NCBI RefSeq assembly: GCF_010726765.1
Contig: NZ_AP022601.1
Coordinates: 806,001-870,000, forward strand
Direction: 5' to 3'
DNA from: Mycobacterium gallinarum
GTDB lineage: Bacteria > Actinomycetota > Actinomycetes > Mycobacteriales > Mycobacteriaceae
DNA length: 64,000 nucleotides
The position numbers were made by a program, and so were the translations under genes. Positions 29,400 to 38,767 of the stretch are shown piece after piece. The notes under the pieces were generated by a model. The model saw only the letters and a list, made by a program, of their open reading frames with translations. It had not been told where the DNA came from and did not search any database. How positions within the stretch are numbered: position 1 is the stretch's first letter; each line of letters opens with the position of its first letter.

Positions 29400-30098
29400 T
29401 CAGCCGACCACCCAAATAGCTTCTGCCGCAGGGTTTCCCAACTCCACGGTGGTGCCCTTCTCGTGTTCGCCCGCATCGGCGGACTTGACCGCCACCGAGA
29501 TCATGCCCGCGAAATCGCGCCGGGCCAGCACCAGCAGCCGCGAATCCAGGCTGATGCCGACACTGTCGAAATACCGCAGCATCTCCGGGTCGGAGTCCGA
29601 GATCCGGGCGACGGTTCCGGTGTCACCGTCGCGGCAGACCGACAGCTGGCGGGCGTCCGGGGTGGGGACCCGGCCGTCGGAGGCGGGAATCGGGTCGCCG
29701 TGCGGGTCGCGCGTCGGATGGCCGAGCTTGGCGTCGATGCGCTCGAGCATCCGCTCGGACACCGCGTGCTCGAGCACCTCGGCCTCGTCGTGCACCTCGT
29801 CCCAGCTGTATCCGAGTTCGCGGACGAGGAAGGTCTCCATGAGCCGGTGCCTGCGGACCATCGCGAGAGCGGCCGCGCGGCCGGCATCGGTCAGTGTCAC
29901 GGCGCCGTACTTCTCGTGATCGACCAGGCCCTGGTCGGCCAGCTTGCGCACCGACTCCGAGGCCGTGCTGGCGGACACGCCGAGTCGCTCGGCCAACATC
30001 TTGGTGCTGACCTTCTCGTGCGACCACTCCTGGGCAGTCCAGATCACCTTCAGGTAATCCTGGGCGACCATCGTCAAGTCGCGCGGATCACCGTTCAC
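29400..30098 (-). CDS. mntR: DtxR-family metal-dependent repressor (MntR/SirR type)
   Basis: A 232-residue protein. It has an N-terminal winged HTH (7-65: DYLKVIWTAQEW, LAERLGVSASTASESVRKL), a dimerisation/metal domain with MVRRHRLMETFLVRELGYSW and HDEAEVLEHAVSERM, and a C-terminal SH3-like domain. The order truB-regulator-ribF matches M. tuberculosis sirR/mntR. GTG 30098 lies 8 nt after a minus-strand TAAACT box. A TTAGGC half-site overlaps it (30110-30115). Mn(II) sensing is likely from homology rather than seen. Confidence 0.87.
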   Translation of the reverse strand: MNGDPRDLTMVAQDYLKVIWTAQEWSHEKVSTKMLAERLGVSASTASESVRKLADQGLVDHEKYGAVTLTDAGRAAALAMVRRHRLMETFLVRELGYSWDEVHDEAEVLEHAVSERMLERIDAKLGHPTRDPHGDPIPASDGRVPTPDARQLSVCRDGDTGTVARISDSDPEMLRYFDSVGISLDSRLLVLARRDFAGMISVAVKSADAGEHEKGTTVELGNPAAEAIWVVG

Positions 30099-30178
30099 GC
30101 TTACGAAGTTTAGGCAGTTGTCACCTGATCTGGCGATCTAGCGCGGCCGTGGCGACGCGTGCGCCGTAGGCTTGCGCT

Positions 30179-31171
30179 GTGCAGCGCTGGCGGGGACAGG
30201 ACGAGATCCCGACGGACTGGGGCCGATGTGTCGTCACCATCGGCGTGTTCGACGGTGTTCATCGAGGCCATCAGGAGCTGATCAACCACGCGGTGAAGGC
30301 GGGCCGGTCCCGCGGCGTGCCGACGGTGTTGATGACCTTCGACCCACATCCCATGGAGGTCGTCTTCCCCGGCAGCCATCCCGCCCAGCTCACGACGCTG
30401 ACCAGGCGCGCCGAGTTGGTCGAGGACATGGGCATCGACGTGTTCCTGGTCATGCCGTTCACCTCGGATTTCATGAAGCTCACACCCGAGCGCTACGTCC
30501 ACGAACTGCTGGTCGAACGGCTGCACGTCGTCGAGGTCGTGGTCGGGGAGAACTTCACGTTCGGCAAGAAGGCGGCCGGCAACGTCGACCTGCTGCGCAA
30601 AGCGGGTGACCGGTTCGGCTTCGCGGTCGAGGGCATGTCCCTGGTATCTGAGGCCTTTGGGGCTAATGCCACCAACAGCGAGGAAACCGTCACGTTCTCG
30701 TCGACCTACATCCGGTCCTGCGTCGACGCCGGTGACATGGTTGCCGCTACCGAGGCTCTGGGACGTCCGCACCGCGTCGAGGGTGTCGTGGTCCGCGGCG
30801 ACGGGCGCGGCAAGGTCCTGGGCTTTCCGACGGCCAACGTGGCGCCGCCGATGTACTCGGCCATTCCCGCCGACGGCGTCTATGCGGCATGGTTCACGGT
30901 GCTCGGCCACGGGCCCATCGTGGGCGCCGTCGTCCCAGGTGAGCGCTACCAGGCAGCCGTCTCGGTCGGCACCAACCCCACGTTCTCCGGGCGTACTCGC
31001 ACAGTGGAGGCGTTCGTCCTGGATACGTCAGCCGATCTCTACGGCCAGCACGTGGCGGTCGATTTCGTCGCGCGCATCCGCGGGCAAGAGAAATTCGCCA
31101 AAGTCGAGGAACTGGTCACCGCCATGGGCGCCGACACGGAACGGGCGCGCACCATCCTGGCGGCACAGTAG
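30179..31171 (+). CDS. ribF: Bifunctional riboflavin kinase / FMN adenylyltransferase
   Basis: A 330-residue enzyme that makes FMN and FAD. The N-terminal adenylyltransferase has GVFDGVHRGHQELI (about 23-36), VEVVVGENFTFGKKAAGN and SSTYIRS. The C-terminal riboflavin kinase has GRGKVLGFPTANV, VSVGTNPTFSG, VEAFVLD and FVARIRGQEKF. GTG 30179 is 6 nt after TAGGCT (30167-30172), so the transcript is leaderless. It diverges from the mntR-like gene. Confidence 0.95.
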   Translation: MQRWRGQDEIPTDWGRCVVTIGVFDGVHRGHQELINHAVKAGRSRGVPTVLMTFDPHPMEVVFPGSHPAQLTTLTRRAELVEDMGIDVFLVMPFTSDFMKLTPERYVHELLVERLHVVEVVVGENFTFGKKAAGNVDLLRKAGDRFGFAVEGMSLVSEAFGANATNSEETVTFSSTYIRSCVDAGDMVAATEALGRPHRVEGVVVRGDGRGKVLGFPTANVAPPMYSAIPADGVYAAWFTVLGHGPIVGAVVPGERYQAAVSVGTNPTFSGRTRTVEAFVLDTSADLYGQHVAVDFVARIRGQEKFAKVEELVTAMGADTERARTILAAQ

Positions 31172-31177
31172 ACCGGC

Positions 31178-31225
31178 GATTTCGCGGCTCGCCGCGGTGC
31201 TGGATTTCGCGGCTCGCCGCGGTGC
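31178..31225 (+). repeat. 25-bp tandem duplication upstream of rpsO
   Basis: Unit 1 (31178-31202) begins GATTTCGCGGCTCGCCGCGG and unit 2 starts at 31203. They agree over 23 bases, then diverge. Each unit contains a GCGG/CCGC inverted repeat. The second unit ends just before a TAGACT -10 box (31230-31235), so it covers the -35 region of the probable rpsO promoter. The duplication lies 7 bp after the ribF stop. Confidence 0.8.
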
Positions 31226-31229
31226 GCTG

Positions 31230-31333
31230 TAGACTCCGGGCCGACCGAGCGTGTGCTGCAGTTCGCGGCGGCTGCGCTTATTTGGGGGCCTAGGGGCCTC
31301 ATGTTCGCGGACTGAAATAGATGGAGTTGTTTC
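31230..31333 (+). promoter_or_regulatory. rpsO promoter and leader
   Basis: A TAGACT -10 box (31230-31235) lies about 98 bp before the rpsO GTG, giving an untranslated leader of roughly 90 nt. The leader includes GGGGCCTAGGGGCC-like symmetric sequence (31286-31299), a place where S15 could bind its own message as it does in other bacteria. GGAG lies upstream of the GTG. Regulation is inferred. Confidence 0.5.
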
Positions 31334-31603
31334 GTGGCGCTCACTGTCGAACAGAAGAAGACCATTCTGGGCGAGTACGGCCTGCACGACACCGATACCG
31401 GCTCACCGGAGGCTCAGGTCGCGCTGCTGACCAAGCGCATCGCCGACCTGACCGAGCATCTGAAGATGCACAAGCACGACCACCACTCGCGACGTGGTCT
31501 GCTGCTGCTGGTCGGCCGTCGGCGCCGCCTGCTCAAGTACGTCGCGCAGGTCGACGTGGCGCGCTACCGCTCGTTGATCGAGCGCCTCGGGCTGCGTCGC
31601 TGA
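31334..31603 (+). CDS. rpsO: 30S ribosomal protein S15
   Basis: An 89-residue S15 with the diagnostic blocks [41 protein letters not shown] and LIERLGLRR. Length is exactly that of the family. It binds 16S rRNA helices 20-22. It precedes lppU by 10 bp, and gpsI (PNPase) follows lppU; rpsO and pnp are adjacent in many bacteria. Confidence 0.97.
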   Translation: MALTVEQKKTILGEYGLHDTDTGSPEAQVALLTKRIADLTEHLKMHKHDHHSRRGLLLLVGRRRRLLKYVAQVDVARYRSLIERLGLRR

Positions 31604-31613
31604 CGCGACGCGG

Positions 31614-32105
31614 GTGCGGAACCTGCCCGCGATCGTCGTAGCGGCGATCGTCGTTTTGGGGGGGTTGACGGGGTGTTCGTCCTCGTCCGCGACGGATCTC
31701 GCGGTAGGGGACTGCCTTAAGACGGGTGGCACCCCGGAGCGGCCGGAAGTGACCAGGGTCGAGTGCGGCAGCCCGGAGTCCAATTTCAAGGTGGCGGCCA
31801 CGGCCGAGAACAGCGACCAATGCCCGGCTGACGTCGACTCTTACTACTCGATGAAGAGCACGTTCTCCGATACCAGCACCACGATCTGCATGGATATCGA
31901 CTGGGTCGTCGGCGACTGCATGAGCATCGATCCGAACAACGACAAGGATCCGCTACGGGTCGACTGCGACGATTCCTCGGTGCCCAATCGGCAACGCGCC
32001 ACCGAGGTGCTGGAGAACGTCGCCAACGTCGACCAGTGCGCAAGCGGCGTCGGCTATCCCTACGACGAGCGCAACTTCACCGTATGCGTGGAGGATGTGG
32101 CCTGA
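31614..32105 (+). CDS. lppU: Lipoprotein LppU-like
   Basis: A 163-residue exported lipoprotein. The signal peptide MRNLPAIVVAAIVVLGGLTGC has a lipobox LTGC and anchors at Cys21. The mature domain has six further cysteines (GDCLKTG, RVECGS, DQCPADV, TICMDIDWVVGDCMS, VDCDDSS, DQCASG, FTVCVED), consistent with several disulfides in an extracytoplasmic fold. The gene sits between rpsO and gpsI as in M. tuberculosis. Its function is unknown. Confidence 0.85.
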   Translation: MRNLPAIVVAAIVVLGGLTGCSSSSATDLAVGDCLKTGGTPERPEVTRVECGSPESNFKVAATAENSDQCPADVDSYYSMKSTFSDTSTTICMDIDWVVGDCMSIDPNNDKDPLRVDCDDSSVPNRQRATEVLENVANVDQCASGVGYPYDERNFTVCVEDVA

Positions 32106-32412
32106 GGGTCCGGCGGATTTCGGGCCGTACCTGCTGCAATGTAGGATGGCTGAGTTCGACAGCCGGTTTCGGCTCGAATGTCTGGGTGCGGTGATCGCAG
32201 TTCCGCGAGCGCCGTTCCCGCGTGTCACATCGGATGTGCTGGATCAACGACATGCCCGATCGCACGGTCTTCGGTAGTGGCTGCCGGGTCCGATACCCGA
32301 CAGCTTCGATCGATGGCCGTGGCCCAGTCGAGGCCGGTGATTCACCCTCTGTGGCAACGCGAAAACAGTTGAACAGTGAAGACTGTGAACCAGAGAGGCC
32401 ATACGGACACCC
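32106..32412 (+). promoter_or_regulatory. gpsI (PNPase) promoter and long structured 5' leader
   Basis: This 307-bp gap holds no convincing gene. A TAGGAT box (32142-32147) would start RNA near 32154, directly before hairpin 1 (TTCG..AGCCG-GTTT-CGGCT-CGAA, 32155-32178). A second hairpin is at 32281-32303 (CTG-CGGGT / ACCCG-CAG with loop CCGAT). The leader would be about 260 nt. PNPase autoregulates through its own leader in other bacteria, so a similar role is plausible. Confidence 0.5.
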
Positions 32413-34668
32413 ATGTCTGTAGTTGAACTTGAAGACGGCGTGTACGAATCCACCGCCGTGATCGACAACGGGAGCTTCGGCTCCCGCACCATCCGTTTCG
32501 AGACCGGCCGGCTTGCCAAGCAGGCCGCCGGCTCTGTCGTCGCCTACCTCGACGACGAGACCATGTTGCTGTCGGCCACCACGGCCAGCAAGCAGCCCAA
32601 AGACCATTTCGACTTCTTCCCCTTGACCATCGACGTCGAGGAGCGGATGTATGCCGCGGGTCGCATCCCGGGTTCGTTCTTCCGCCGTGAGGGCCGGCCG
32701 TCGACGGACGCGATCCTGACCTGCCGACTCATCGACCGGCCGCTGCGCCCGACCTTCGTTTCGGGTCTGCGCAACGAGATCCAGGTCGTTGTCACCGTGA
32801 TGAGCCTGGATCCAAAGGATCTGTATGACGTGCTGGCGATCAACGCCGCATCGGCGTCGACCCAGATCTCCGGCCTGCCCTTCGCCGGCCCGGTCGGTGG
32901 CGTGCGCGTCGCGCTGATCGACGGCCAGTGGGTCGCGTTCCCGACCATCGAGCAGCTCGAGGGAGCCGTGTTCGACATGGTCGTCGCCGGCCGCAAGACC
33001 GCCGATGACGTCGCGATCATGATGGTCGAGGCCGAGGCGACCGACAAGGTCATCGAGCTCGTCGCCGGTGGCGCGGGTGCCCCGACCGAGGCGGTCGTGG
33101 CCGAGGGTCTCGAGGCCGCGAAGCCGTTCATCGCGGCGCTGTGCACCGCGCAGGAGGCGCTCGCCGAGAAAGCCGCCAAGCCGACGGCCGACTACCCGGT
33201 GTTCCCCGACTACCAGGACGACGTGTTCGAAAGCGTCTCGGCGGTGGCCACCGACGAGCTGTCGAAGGCGCTGACCATCGCGGGTAAGGAAGAGCGCGAC
33301 GATCGCACCAACGAGATCAAGGTCGAGGTGCTCGACCGGTTGGCCGAGCAGTACGCCGGCCGCGAGAAGGAGATCGGTGCAGCGTTCCGATCGCTCACGA
33401 AAAAGCTTGTGCGCCAGCGTATTTTGACAGACCACTTCCGCATCGACGGCCGCGGCATCACCGATATCCGTGCTCTGAGCGCCGAGGTGGCCGTCGTGCC
33501 GCGCGCGCATGGCAGCGCGCTGTTCGAGCGCGGCGAAACCCAGATCATGGGTGTCACCACGCTGGACATGGTCAAGATGGCCCAGCAGATCGACTCGCTG
33601 GGCCCCGAGACCAGTAAGCGGTACATGCATCACTACAACTTCCCGCCGTATTCGACCGGTGAGACCGGTCGCGTCGGATCGCCCAAGCGTCGCGAGATCG
33701 GCCACGGCGCCCTCGCCGAGCGGGCACTGATGCCCGTGCTGCCGAGCGTCGAGGAGTTCCCGTACGCGATCCGCCAGGTGTCGGAGGCATTGGGCTCCAA
33801 CGGCTCGACGTCGATGGGTTCGGTGTGTGCGTCGACCCTGTCGCTGCTGAATGCCGGTGTGCCGCTGAAGGCCCCGGTCGCCGGTATCGCGATGGGGCTC
33901 GTGTCCGACGACGTCGAGGTTGATGGTGGCGGCACCGAGCGACGCTTCGTCACCCTCACCGACATTCTCGGCGCCGAGGATGCGTTCGGCGACATGGACT
34001 TCAAGTGCGCAGGCACCAAGGAGTTCGTCACCGCGCTGCAGCTGGACACCAAGCTGGACGGCATCCCGTCACAGGTGCTGGCCGGCGCACTGTCGCAGGC
34101 CAAGGATGCGCGCCTGACGATTCTCGAGGTGATGGCCGAGGCCATCGACGAGCCCGACGAGATGAGCCCGTATGCACCGCGGATCACCACGATCAAGGTG
34201 CCGGTCGACAAGATCGGCGAGGTCATCGGGCCCAAGGGCAAGATGATCAACTCGATCACGGAGGAGACCGGTGCGTCGATCTCGATCGAGGACGACGGCA
34301 CCGTGTTCGTCGGGGCCTCCAATGGCGAAGCGGCACAGGCTGCGATCGACAAGATCAACGCGATCGCCAACCCGCAGCTGCCCAAGATCGGTGAGCGGTT
34401 CCTCGGAACGGTGGTGAAGACAACCGATTTCGGTGCGTTCGTGTCGCTGCTTCCAGGTCGGGACGGCTTGGTGCACATCTCCAAGCTCGGCCGCGGCAAG
34501 CGGATCGCCAAGGTCGAGGACGTGGTGAAGGTGGGCGACAAGCTGCGCGTCGAGATCGCCGACATCGACAACCGTGGAAAGATCTCGCTGGTCCTCGTCG
34601 CCGAAGACGAAGCAGCTGAAGCATCCCCTGATGCAGCGCCAGCAGATGCCGCAGCAGCCACGAGCTAG
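32413..34668 (+). CDS. gpsI: Polynucleotide phosphorylase (PNPase)
   Basis: A 751-residue trimeric 3'-5' exoribonuclease. It has two RNase PH domains (about 20-240 and 335-560; [38 protein letters not shown]), an all-helical linker, a KH domain ([19 protein letters not shown], about 595-655) and an S1 domain ([20 protein letters not shown], about 660-730). An Ala-rich tail follows. The ATG at 32413 is preceded by a long leader. Its end overlaps the pepR start by 23 bp, indicating co-transcription. Confidence 0.97.
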   Translation: MSVVELEDGVYESTAVIDNGSFGSRTIRFETGRLAKQAAGSVVAYLDDETMLLSATTASKQPKDHFDFFPLTIDVEERMYAAGRIPGSFFRREGRPSTDAILTCRLIDRPLRPTFVSGLRNEIQVVVTVMSLDPKDLYDVLAINAASASTQISGLPFAGPVGGVRVALIDGQWVAFPTIEQLEGAVFDMVVAGRKTADDVAIMMVEAEATDKVIELVAGGAGAPTEAVVAEGLEAAKPFIAALCTAQEALAEKAAKPTADYPVFPDYQDDVFESVSAVATDELSKALTIAGKEERDDRTNEIKVEVLDRLAEQYAGREKEIGAAFRSLTKKLVRQRILTDHFRIDGRGITDIRALSAEVAVVPRAHGSALFERGETQIMGVTTLDMVKMAQQIDSLGPETSKRYMHHYNFPPYSTGETGRVGSPKRREIGHGALAERALMPVLPSVEEFPYAIRQVSEALGSNGSTSMGSVCASTLSLLNAGVPLKAPVAGIAMGLVSDDVEVDGGGTERRFVTLTDILGAEDAFGDMDFKCAGTKEFVTALQLDTKLDGIPSQVLAGALSQAKDARLTILEVMAEAIDEPDEMSPYAPRITTIKVPVDKIGEVIGPKGKMINSITEETGASISIEDDGTVFVGASNGEAAQAAIDKINAIANPQLPKIGERFLGTVVKTTDFGAFVSLLPGRDGLVHISKLGRGKRIAKVEDVVKVGDKLRVEIADIDNRGKISLVLVAEDEAAEASPDAAPADAAAATS

Positions 34669-35998
34669 GGCGTTGCGTCGCGGCGCAGACAACAAGGAAT
34701 CATCGACTCGAGACCTCTCCAAGGTGCGGCGCACCGTACTACCCGGTGGCCTGCGCGTGGTCACCGAGTACGTCCCGTCGGTGCATTCGGCATCGGTCGG
34801 GGTGTGGGTCGACGTCGGGTCCCGTGACGAGGGATCCAGCGTGGCCGGTGCGGCGCACTTCCTGGAACACCTGCTGTTCAAGTCGACGCCGACGCGATCC
34901 GCGGTCGAGATCGCACAGGCGGTGGACGCCGTCGGTGGCGAGCTGAACGCGTTCACCGCCCGTGAGCACACGTGCTACTACGCGCATGTGCTCGACACCG
35001 ACCTCGAACTGGCGGTCGACCTGGTGGCCGACGTGGTGCTGCGGGGGCGTTGTGCCGCAGACGATGTCGAGATCGAGCGGGCCGTCGTGCTCGAGGAGAT
35101 CGCGATGCGCGACGACGATCCCGAGGACACCCTCGGCGACGTCTTCCTGTCGGCGATGTTCGGTACGCATCCTGTCGGGCGACCGGTGATCGGCAGCGCG
35201 GAGTCGATCGCCTCCATGACCAGGACGCAACTGCATTCGTTCCACATGCGGCGCTATACACCGGAGCGGATGGTGGTGGCGGTCGCGGGAAATGTGGACC
35301 ACAACGAGGTCGTTTCGCTGGTGCGCGAGCACTTCGGTCCTCGCCTGGTGCGCGGCCGCAAGCCGGTGGCCCCGCGTAAGGGCACCGGTCGCGTCACGGG
35401 CCGGCCGACCCTTGAGATCGTCAACAAGGACGCCGAGCAGACCCATCTGTCGCTGGGCGTCCGGACACCGGGCAGGCACTGGGAGCATCGGTGGGCATTG
35501 TCGGTGCTCAACACCGCTCTGGGTGGTGGGCTGAGTTCCCGTCTGTTTCAACAGATTCGGGAAACCCGCGGGCTGGCGTACTCGGTGTACTCGACCGTGG
35601 ACACCTTCTCCGACAGCGGTGCGCTCTCCATCTACGCGGCGTGCCTACCCGAACGCTTCGCAGAGGTCGTCCGGGTGACCGTCGATGTGCTCGAGGACGT
35701 GGCCCGTGACGGCATCACCGAAACCGAATACCGCATCGCGAAGGGCTCACTGCGCGGCGGACTGGTGCTCGGACTGGAGGATTCGGGTTCCCGGATGAAC
35801 CGGATCGGCCGAAGCGAGCTGAACTATGGCGCGCATCGCACGATCGCCGACACCCTGTCCAGGATCGAATCGGTAACGCTGGACGAAGTGAACAGCGTCG
35901 CGCGCAAACTGCTGACCCGGCAATACGGTGGCGCAGTTCTCGGTCCGCAAACTTCGAAAAGGATGCTGCCGCAGCCGCTTCGGGCCATCACGCGCTGA
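34646..35998 (+). CDS. pepR: Zinc protease PepR (M16 family)
   Basis: A 450-residue M16 (pitrilysin-like) peptidase. The inverted zinc site HFLEH is at about 66-70, with a downstream Glu in [20 protein letters not shown] and the R/Y site GLAYSVYST in the second half. [20 protein letters not shown] is conserved among mycobacteria. I chose ATG 34646 (MPQQPRARA..) over ATG 34631 by family length; both lie within gpsI. It probably processes peptides in the cytoplasm. The -10 box of the following beta-lactamase lies just after the pepR stop. Confidence 0.92.
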   Translation: MPQQPRARALRRGADNKESSTRDLSKVRRTVLPGGLRVVTEYVPSVHSASVGVWVDVGSRDEGSSVAGAAHFLEHLLFKSTPTRSAVEIAQAVDAVGGELNAFTAREHTCYYAHVLDTDLELAVDLVADVVLRGRCAADDVEIERAVVLEEIAMRDDDPEDTLGDVFLSAMFGTHPVGRPVIGSAESIASMTRTQLHSFHMRRYTPERMVVAVAGNVDHNEVVSLVREHFGPRLVRGRKPVAPRKGTGRVTGRPTLEIVNKDAEQTHLSLGVRTPGRHWEHRWALSVLNTALGGGLSSRLFQQIRETRGLAYSVYSTVDTFSDSGALSIYAACLPERFAEVVRVTVDVLEDVARDGITETEYRIAKGSLRGGLVLGLEDSGSRMNRIGRSELNYGAHRTIADTLSRIESVTLDEVNSVARKLLTRQYGGAVLGPQTSKRMLPQPLRAITR

Positions 35999-36017
35999 TC
36001 GCCTACGCTGGGAGTCT

Positions 36018-36935
36018 ATGACTCGACTGAGGCGCTCCGGCGCCGACATCCAGCGACTGTCCAGACGAAATGTTCTGCTCGGCGGGTTGACGCTCGCCGC
36101 GGTGGCCGCGTCCGCGCCACGTACCGCGTCGGCACAGCCGCCGTCGTCCATCGAGGCGTCCCTGCAGGGGCTCGAGCAACGCCACAACGCCGTTATCGGG
36201 CTGTTCGCTTCAAACCTGGTGTCAGACAAGACTGTTGCGCACCGCGCACAGGACCCTCTTGCCCTGTGTTCGGTGTTCAAGGGGTATGCCTCGGCGCGCG
36301 TCCTGCAGATGGCTCAGCACGGCGAACTCTCGCTCGACGAGGGGATGTTCGTAGACCCGGCTCAGATCCTGCCGAACTCACCCGTCACCGGACCGCGCGC
36401 TGGCTCCGAGATGACGCTGGCCGAGCTGTGCCAGGCCACGCTGCAGCAGAGTGACAACGCCGCGGCGAACCTACTGCTCAGCAGGATCGGCGGGCCGCAG
36501 GCGATCACCGCGTTCGCGCGCAGCATCGGGGACGGACAAACGCGTCTGGACCGCTGGGAGACCGAGCTGAACTCGGCGATCCCGGGTGATCCGCGGGACA
36601 CCAGCACACCCGAGGCGCTGGGTGGGGGTTATCGCGCGCTGCTGGACGGAGATGTCCTCGCGCCACCGCAGCGGGGGCTGCTCGAGGACTGGATGCGCGC
36701 CAACCAGACGTCGAGCATGCGGGCGGGGCTGCCGCCGGCCTGGACCAGCGCCGACAAGACGGGCAGTGGGAGCTACGGCACGACCAACGATGTCGGAATC
36801 GCGTATGGGCCGGAGGGCCAACGCGTGCTGCTCGCGATCATGACGCGGTCGCAAGCCAATGATCCGCAAGCGGCGAACATGCGCCCGCTCATCGGGGAGA
36901 TCACGGCGCTGGTGCTGCCGACGCTGCTCGCGTAG
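36018..36935 (+). CDS. Class A beta-lactamase, Tat-exported
   Basis: A 305-residue serine beta-lactamase. The twin-arginine signal ([19 protein letters not shown], about 15-33) implies folded export. All catalytic motifs are present: S-x-x-K as CSVFK, the SDN loop ([11 protein letters not shown]), RWETELN with the general-base Glu and Asn170 equivalents, and [15 protein letters not shown] 36018 lies 8 nt after TACGCT (36004-36009), a leaderless message. A hairpin follows the stop. M. tuberculosis has no beta-lactamase at this position (its blaC is elsewhere), so this is an inserted or separately kept enzyme. Confidence 0.92.
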   Translation: MTRLRRSGADIQRLSRRNVLLGGLTLAAVAASAPRTASAQPPSSIEASLQGLEQRHNAVIGLFASNLVSDKTVAHRAQDPLALCSVFKGYASARVLQMAQHGELSLDEGMFVDPAQILPNSPVTGPRAGSEMTLAELCQATLQQSDNAAANLLLSRIGGPQAITAFARSIGDGQTRLDRWETELNSAIPGDPRDTSTPEALGGGYRALLDGDVLAPPQRGLLEDWMRANQTSSMRAGLPPAWTSADKTGSGSYGTTNDVGIAYGPEGQRVLLAIMTRSQANDPQAANMRPLIGEITALVLPTLLA

Positions 36936-36942
36936 ACGCCGT

Positions 36943-36990
36943 TGACCAGGACACCCGGTCCCCCCCGGGTAGTCCGGGTGTGCCTGGTCA
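36943..36990 (+). terminator. Long hairpin after the beta-lactamase
   Basis: TGACCAGGACACCCGG (36943-36958) pairs with 36974-36990 in a 16-bp stem with one bulged base and a 15-nt C-rich loop. No U tract follows, which is common for mycobacterial terminators. It starts 7 bp after the stop and isolates the beta-lactamase transcript from the YchJ gene. Confidence 0.7.
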
Positions 36991-37133
36991 GACGACTGCT
37001 ACGGGGTGTGTGGAGCACCTGCAGCTGGACCAACGGTATCGGAGCAGCCCGCGGAAGGAATCGGGTGAAACCCTACGATGCGGACCTCAAAGACCCCTAT
37101 AGCGCAGCAAGGTCGGCTTGGCACACTGTGAGC

Positions 37134-37559
37134 ATGGATCCGGCCGCATTGTGTCCCTGTGGTTCGGAACTGCCGTTCGGGCGCTGTTGCCTACCGCTGC
37201 ACCTGGGCGAACGTCAGGCCGAAACGGCCGAACAATTGATGCGGTCGCGCTACAGCGCCTACGCCGTAAACGATCTCAACTACGTCTGGCAGACGTGGCA
37301 TCCGACGACACGGCCCCCGGAGCTGACGCCGGCGACCGGCTTGACGTGGACCGGACTGGAGATCGTCGACACCGTTGACGGGTTGAGCGGCGATGATTCG
37401 GGCGAGGTCGAATTCCGTGCGCACTACCGGCAAAGCCAACAAAACCGACGCTCAGGCCGATCTGCTCCTGGCGTCGCGGGGGGAACGCTGCATGAGCGGT
37501 CCCGCTTCGCCGTTCGAGCCCGTCGGTGGTTCTACATCGACGGGGAGTTGTTCGGGTGA
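37134..37559 (+). CDS. YchJ-family SEC-C motif protein (UPF0225)
   Basis: A 141-residue protein. The N-terminal zinc-binding SEC-C motif is CPCGSELPFGRCC (about 6-18), followed by the family's AEQLMRSRYSAYAVND and a C-terminal ERSRFAVRARRWFYIDG. Function is unknown; the fold is NTF2-like. ATG 37134 was preferred, but GTG 37128 in frame is equally possible. Its stop directly abuts the ald stop (37559/37560). Confidence 0.85.
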   Translation: MDPAALCPCGSELPFGRCCLPLHLGERQAETAEQLMRSRYSAYAVNDLNYVWQTWHPTTRPPELTPATGLTWTGLEIVDTVDGLSGDDSGEVEFRAHYRQSQQNRRSGRSAPGVAGGTLHERSRFAVRARRWFYIDGELFG

Positions 37560-38675
37560 TCAGGCCAGCACGGTGCCCGGATCGGTGAAGGGCAGATCCA
37601 GATCGGTGGCGACCTGCTCGGAGAGCAGCGAGCCCTGGTGCGTCGACAGACCCTTGGCCAGCGCCGGATCGGCCTCGCACGCGGCCTGCCAGCCCTTGTC
37701 GGCCAGTTTCAGCACGTAGGGCATAGTGGCATTGGTCAGCGCGTAGGTCGACGTGCGCGGAACCGCGCCCGGCATGTTCGCCACGCAGTAGAACACGGTG
37801 TCGTGGACCGCGAAGGTCGGATCGTCGTGCGTGGTGGGCCGCGAATCCTCGAAGCAGCCACCCTGATCGATGGCGATGTCGACGAGTACCGCACCGGATT
37901 TCATGTGTGCCACAGTCGAATTCGTCACCAGCTTGGGCGCCTTGGCACCGGGGACGAGCACGGCGCCGATGACCAGATCAGCCTCCTTGACCGCGTCCTC
38001 CAGATCAAGTGTGGACGAGTAACGGGTCTCGATGGCGCCGCCGTACTCGGCGTCGATCTTGCGCAGGATGTTGATGTTGAGGTCGAACACGGTGACGTGC
38101 GCGCCCATGCCCCAGGCGACGGCGGCGGCGTTGTCGCCGGCCATGCCACCGCCGATCACCACGACCTTGGCCGGCGCGACGCCGGGGACGCCGCCCATCA
38201 GCACGCCACGACCACCGCGGGTTCGCATCAGGTGGTACGCACCGACCTGTGCGGCCAGTCGTCCCGCGACCTCGCTCATGGGGGCCAGCAGCGGCAGGGA
38301 TCCATCGGCCAGCTGGACGGTTTCATAGGCGATGGACGTGGTGCCCGAGGCGAGCAGCGCGTCGGTGCACGGCTTGGAGGCGGCGAGGTGCAGGTAGGTG
38401 AACAGGGTCTGGCCCTCGCGCAGGCGCGAGTACTCGGCCTCGATCGGCTCCTTGACCTTGAGCAGCAGCTCGGCCTCGGCCCATACCTCGTCGACGCTGG
38501 GGATCATCTGCGCGCCGGCCCGCTTGAAGTCTGCATCGGAGATCGCGGAGCCCTCGCCGGCACCGGCCTGGATCAGGACCTCGTGGCCACGGTGGACCAG
38601 CTCGGCGACACCGGCCGGGGTGATGGCCACACGGAATTCGTTGTTCTTGATCTCGGTCGGGATGCCGACACGCAT
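37560..38675 (-). CDS. ald: L-alanine dehydrogenase
   Basis: A 371-residue NAD-dependent enzyme that interconverts L-alanine and pyruvate (also glyoxylate to glycine in mycobacteria). It starts MRVGIPTEIKNNEFRVAITP. KVKEPIEAEY, the Rossmann loop VVIGGGMAGDNAAAVAWGMG and DIAIDQGGCFEDSRPTTHDD are typical. It has AGGAGCG before the ATG. It diverges from aldR over 92 bp, whose product is the known regulator of ald in M. tuberculosis. Confidence 0.96.
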   Translation of the reverse strand: MRVGIPTEIKNNEFRVAITPAGVAELVHRGHEVLIQAGAGEGSAISDADFKRAGAQMIPSVDEVWAEAELLLKVKEPIEAEYSRLREGQTLFTYLHLAASKPCTDALLASGTTSIAYETVQLADGSLPLLAPMSEVAGRLAAQVGAYHLMRTRGGRGVLMGGVPGVAPAKVVVIGGGMAGDNAAAVAWGMGAHVTVFDLNINILRKIDAEYGGAIETRYSSTLDLEDAVKEADLVIGAVLVPGAKAPKLVTNSTVAHMKSGAVLVDIAIDQGGCFEDSRPTTHDDPTFAVHDTVFYCVANMPGAVPRTSTYALTNATMPYVLKLADKGWQAACEADPALAKGLSTHQGSLLSEQVATDLDLPFTDPGTVLA

Positions 38676-38718
38676 GATCGCTCCTATAGTCGAATTTGCT
38701 CCCTAAAGTGTGAGGAAT

Positions 38719-38730
38719 ATTCGATCGAAT
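38719..38730. promoter_or_regulatory. Palindrome in the ald-aldR intergenic region
   Basis: ATTCGATCGAAT is a perfect 12-bp palindrome, overlapping GAATATTC (38715-38722), in an AT-rich 92-bp gap. Lrp/AsnC regulators bind such symmetric AT-rich sites, so it is a candidate AldR operator. The aldR -10 (TAGAGT, 38756-38761) lies 26 bp downstream. Confidence 0.55.
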
Positions 38731-38767
38731 GGCAATAACTCTGGCTATTCTTCGTTAGAGTGCCGAT

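Noticed and set aside
32077..33705. 542-codon minus-strand frame opposite gpsI
   Set aside because: Shadow frame with His/Arg/Asp bias; PNPase domains on the plus strand are complete.
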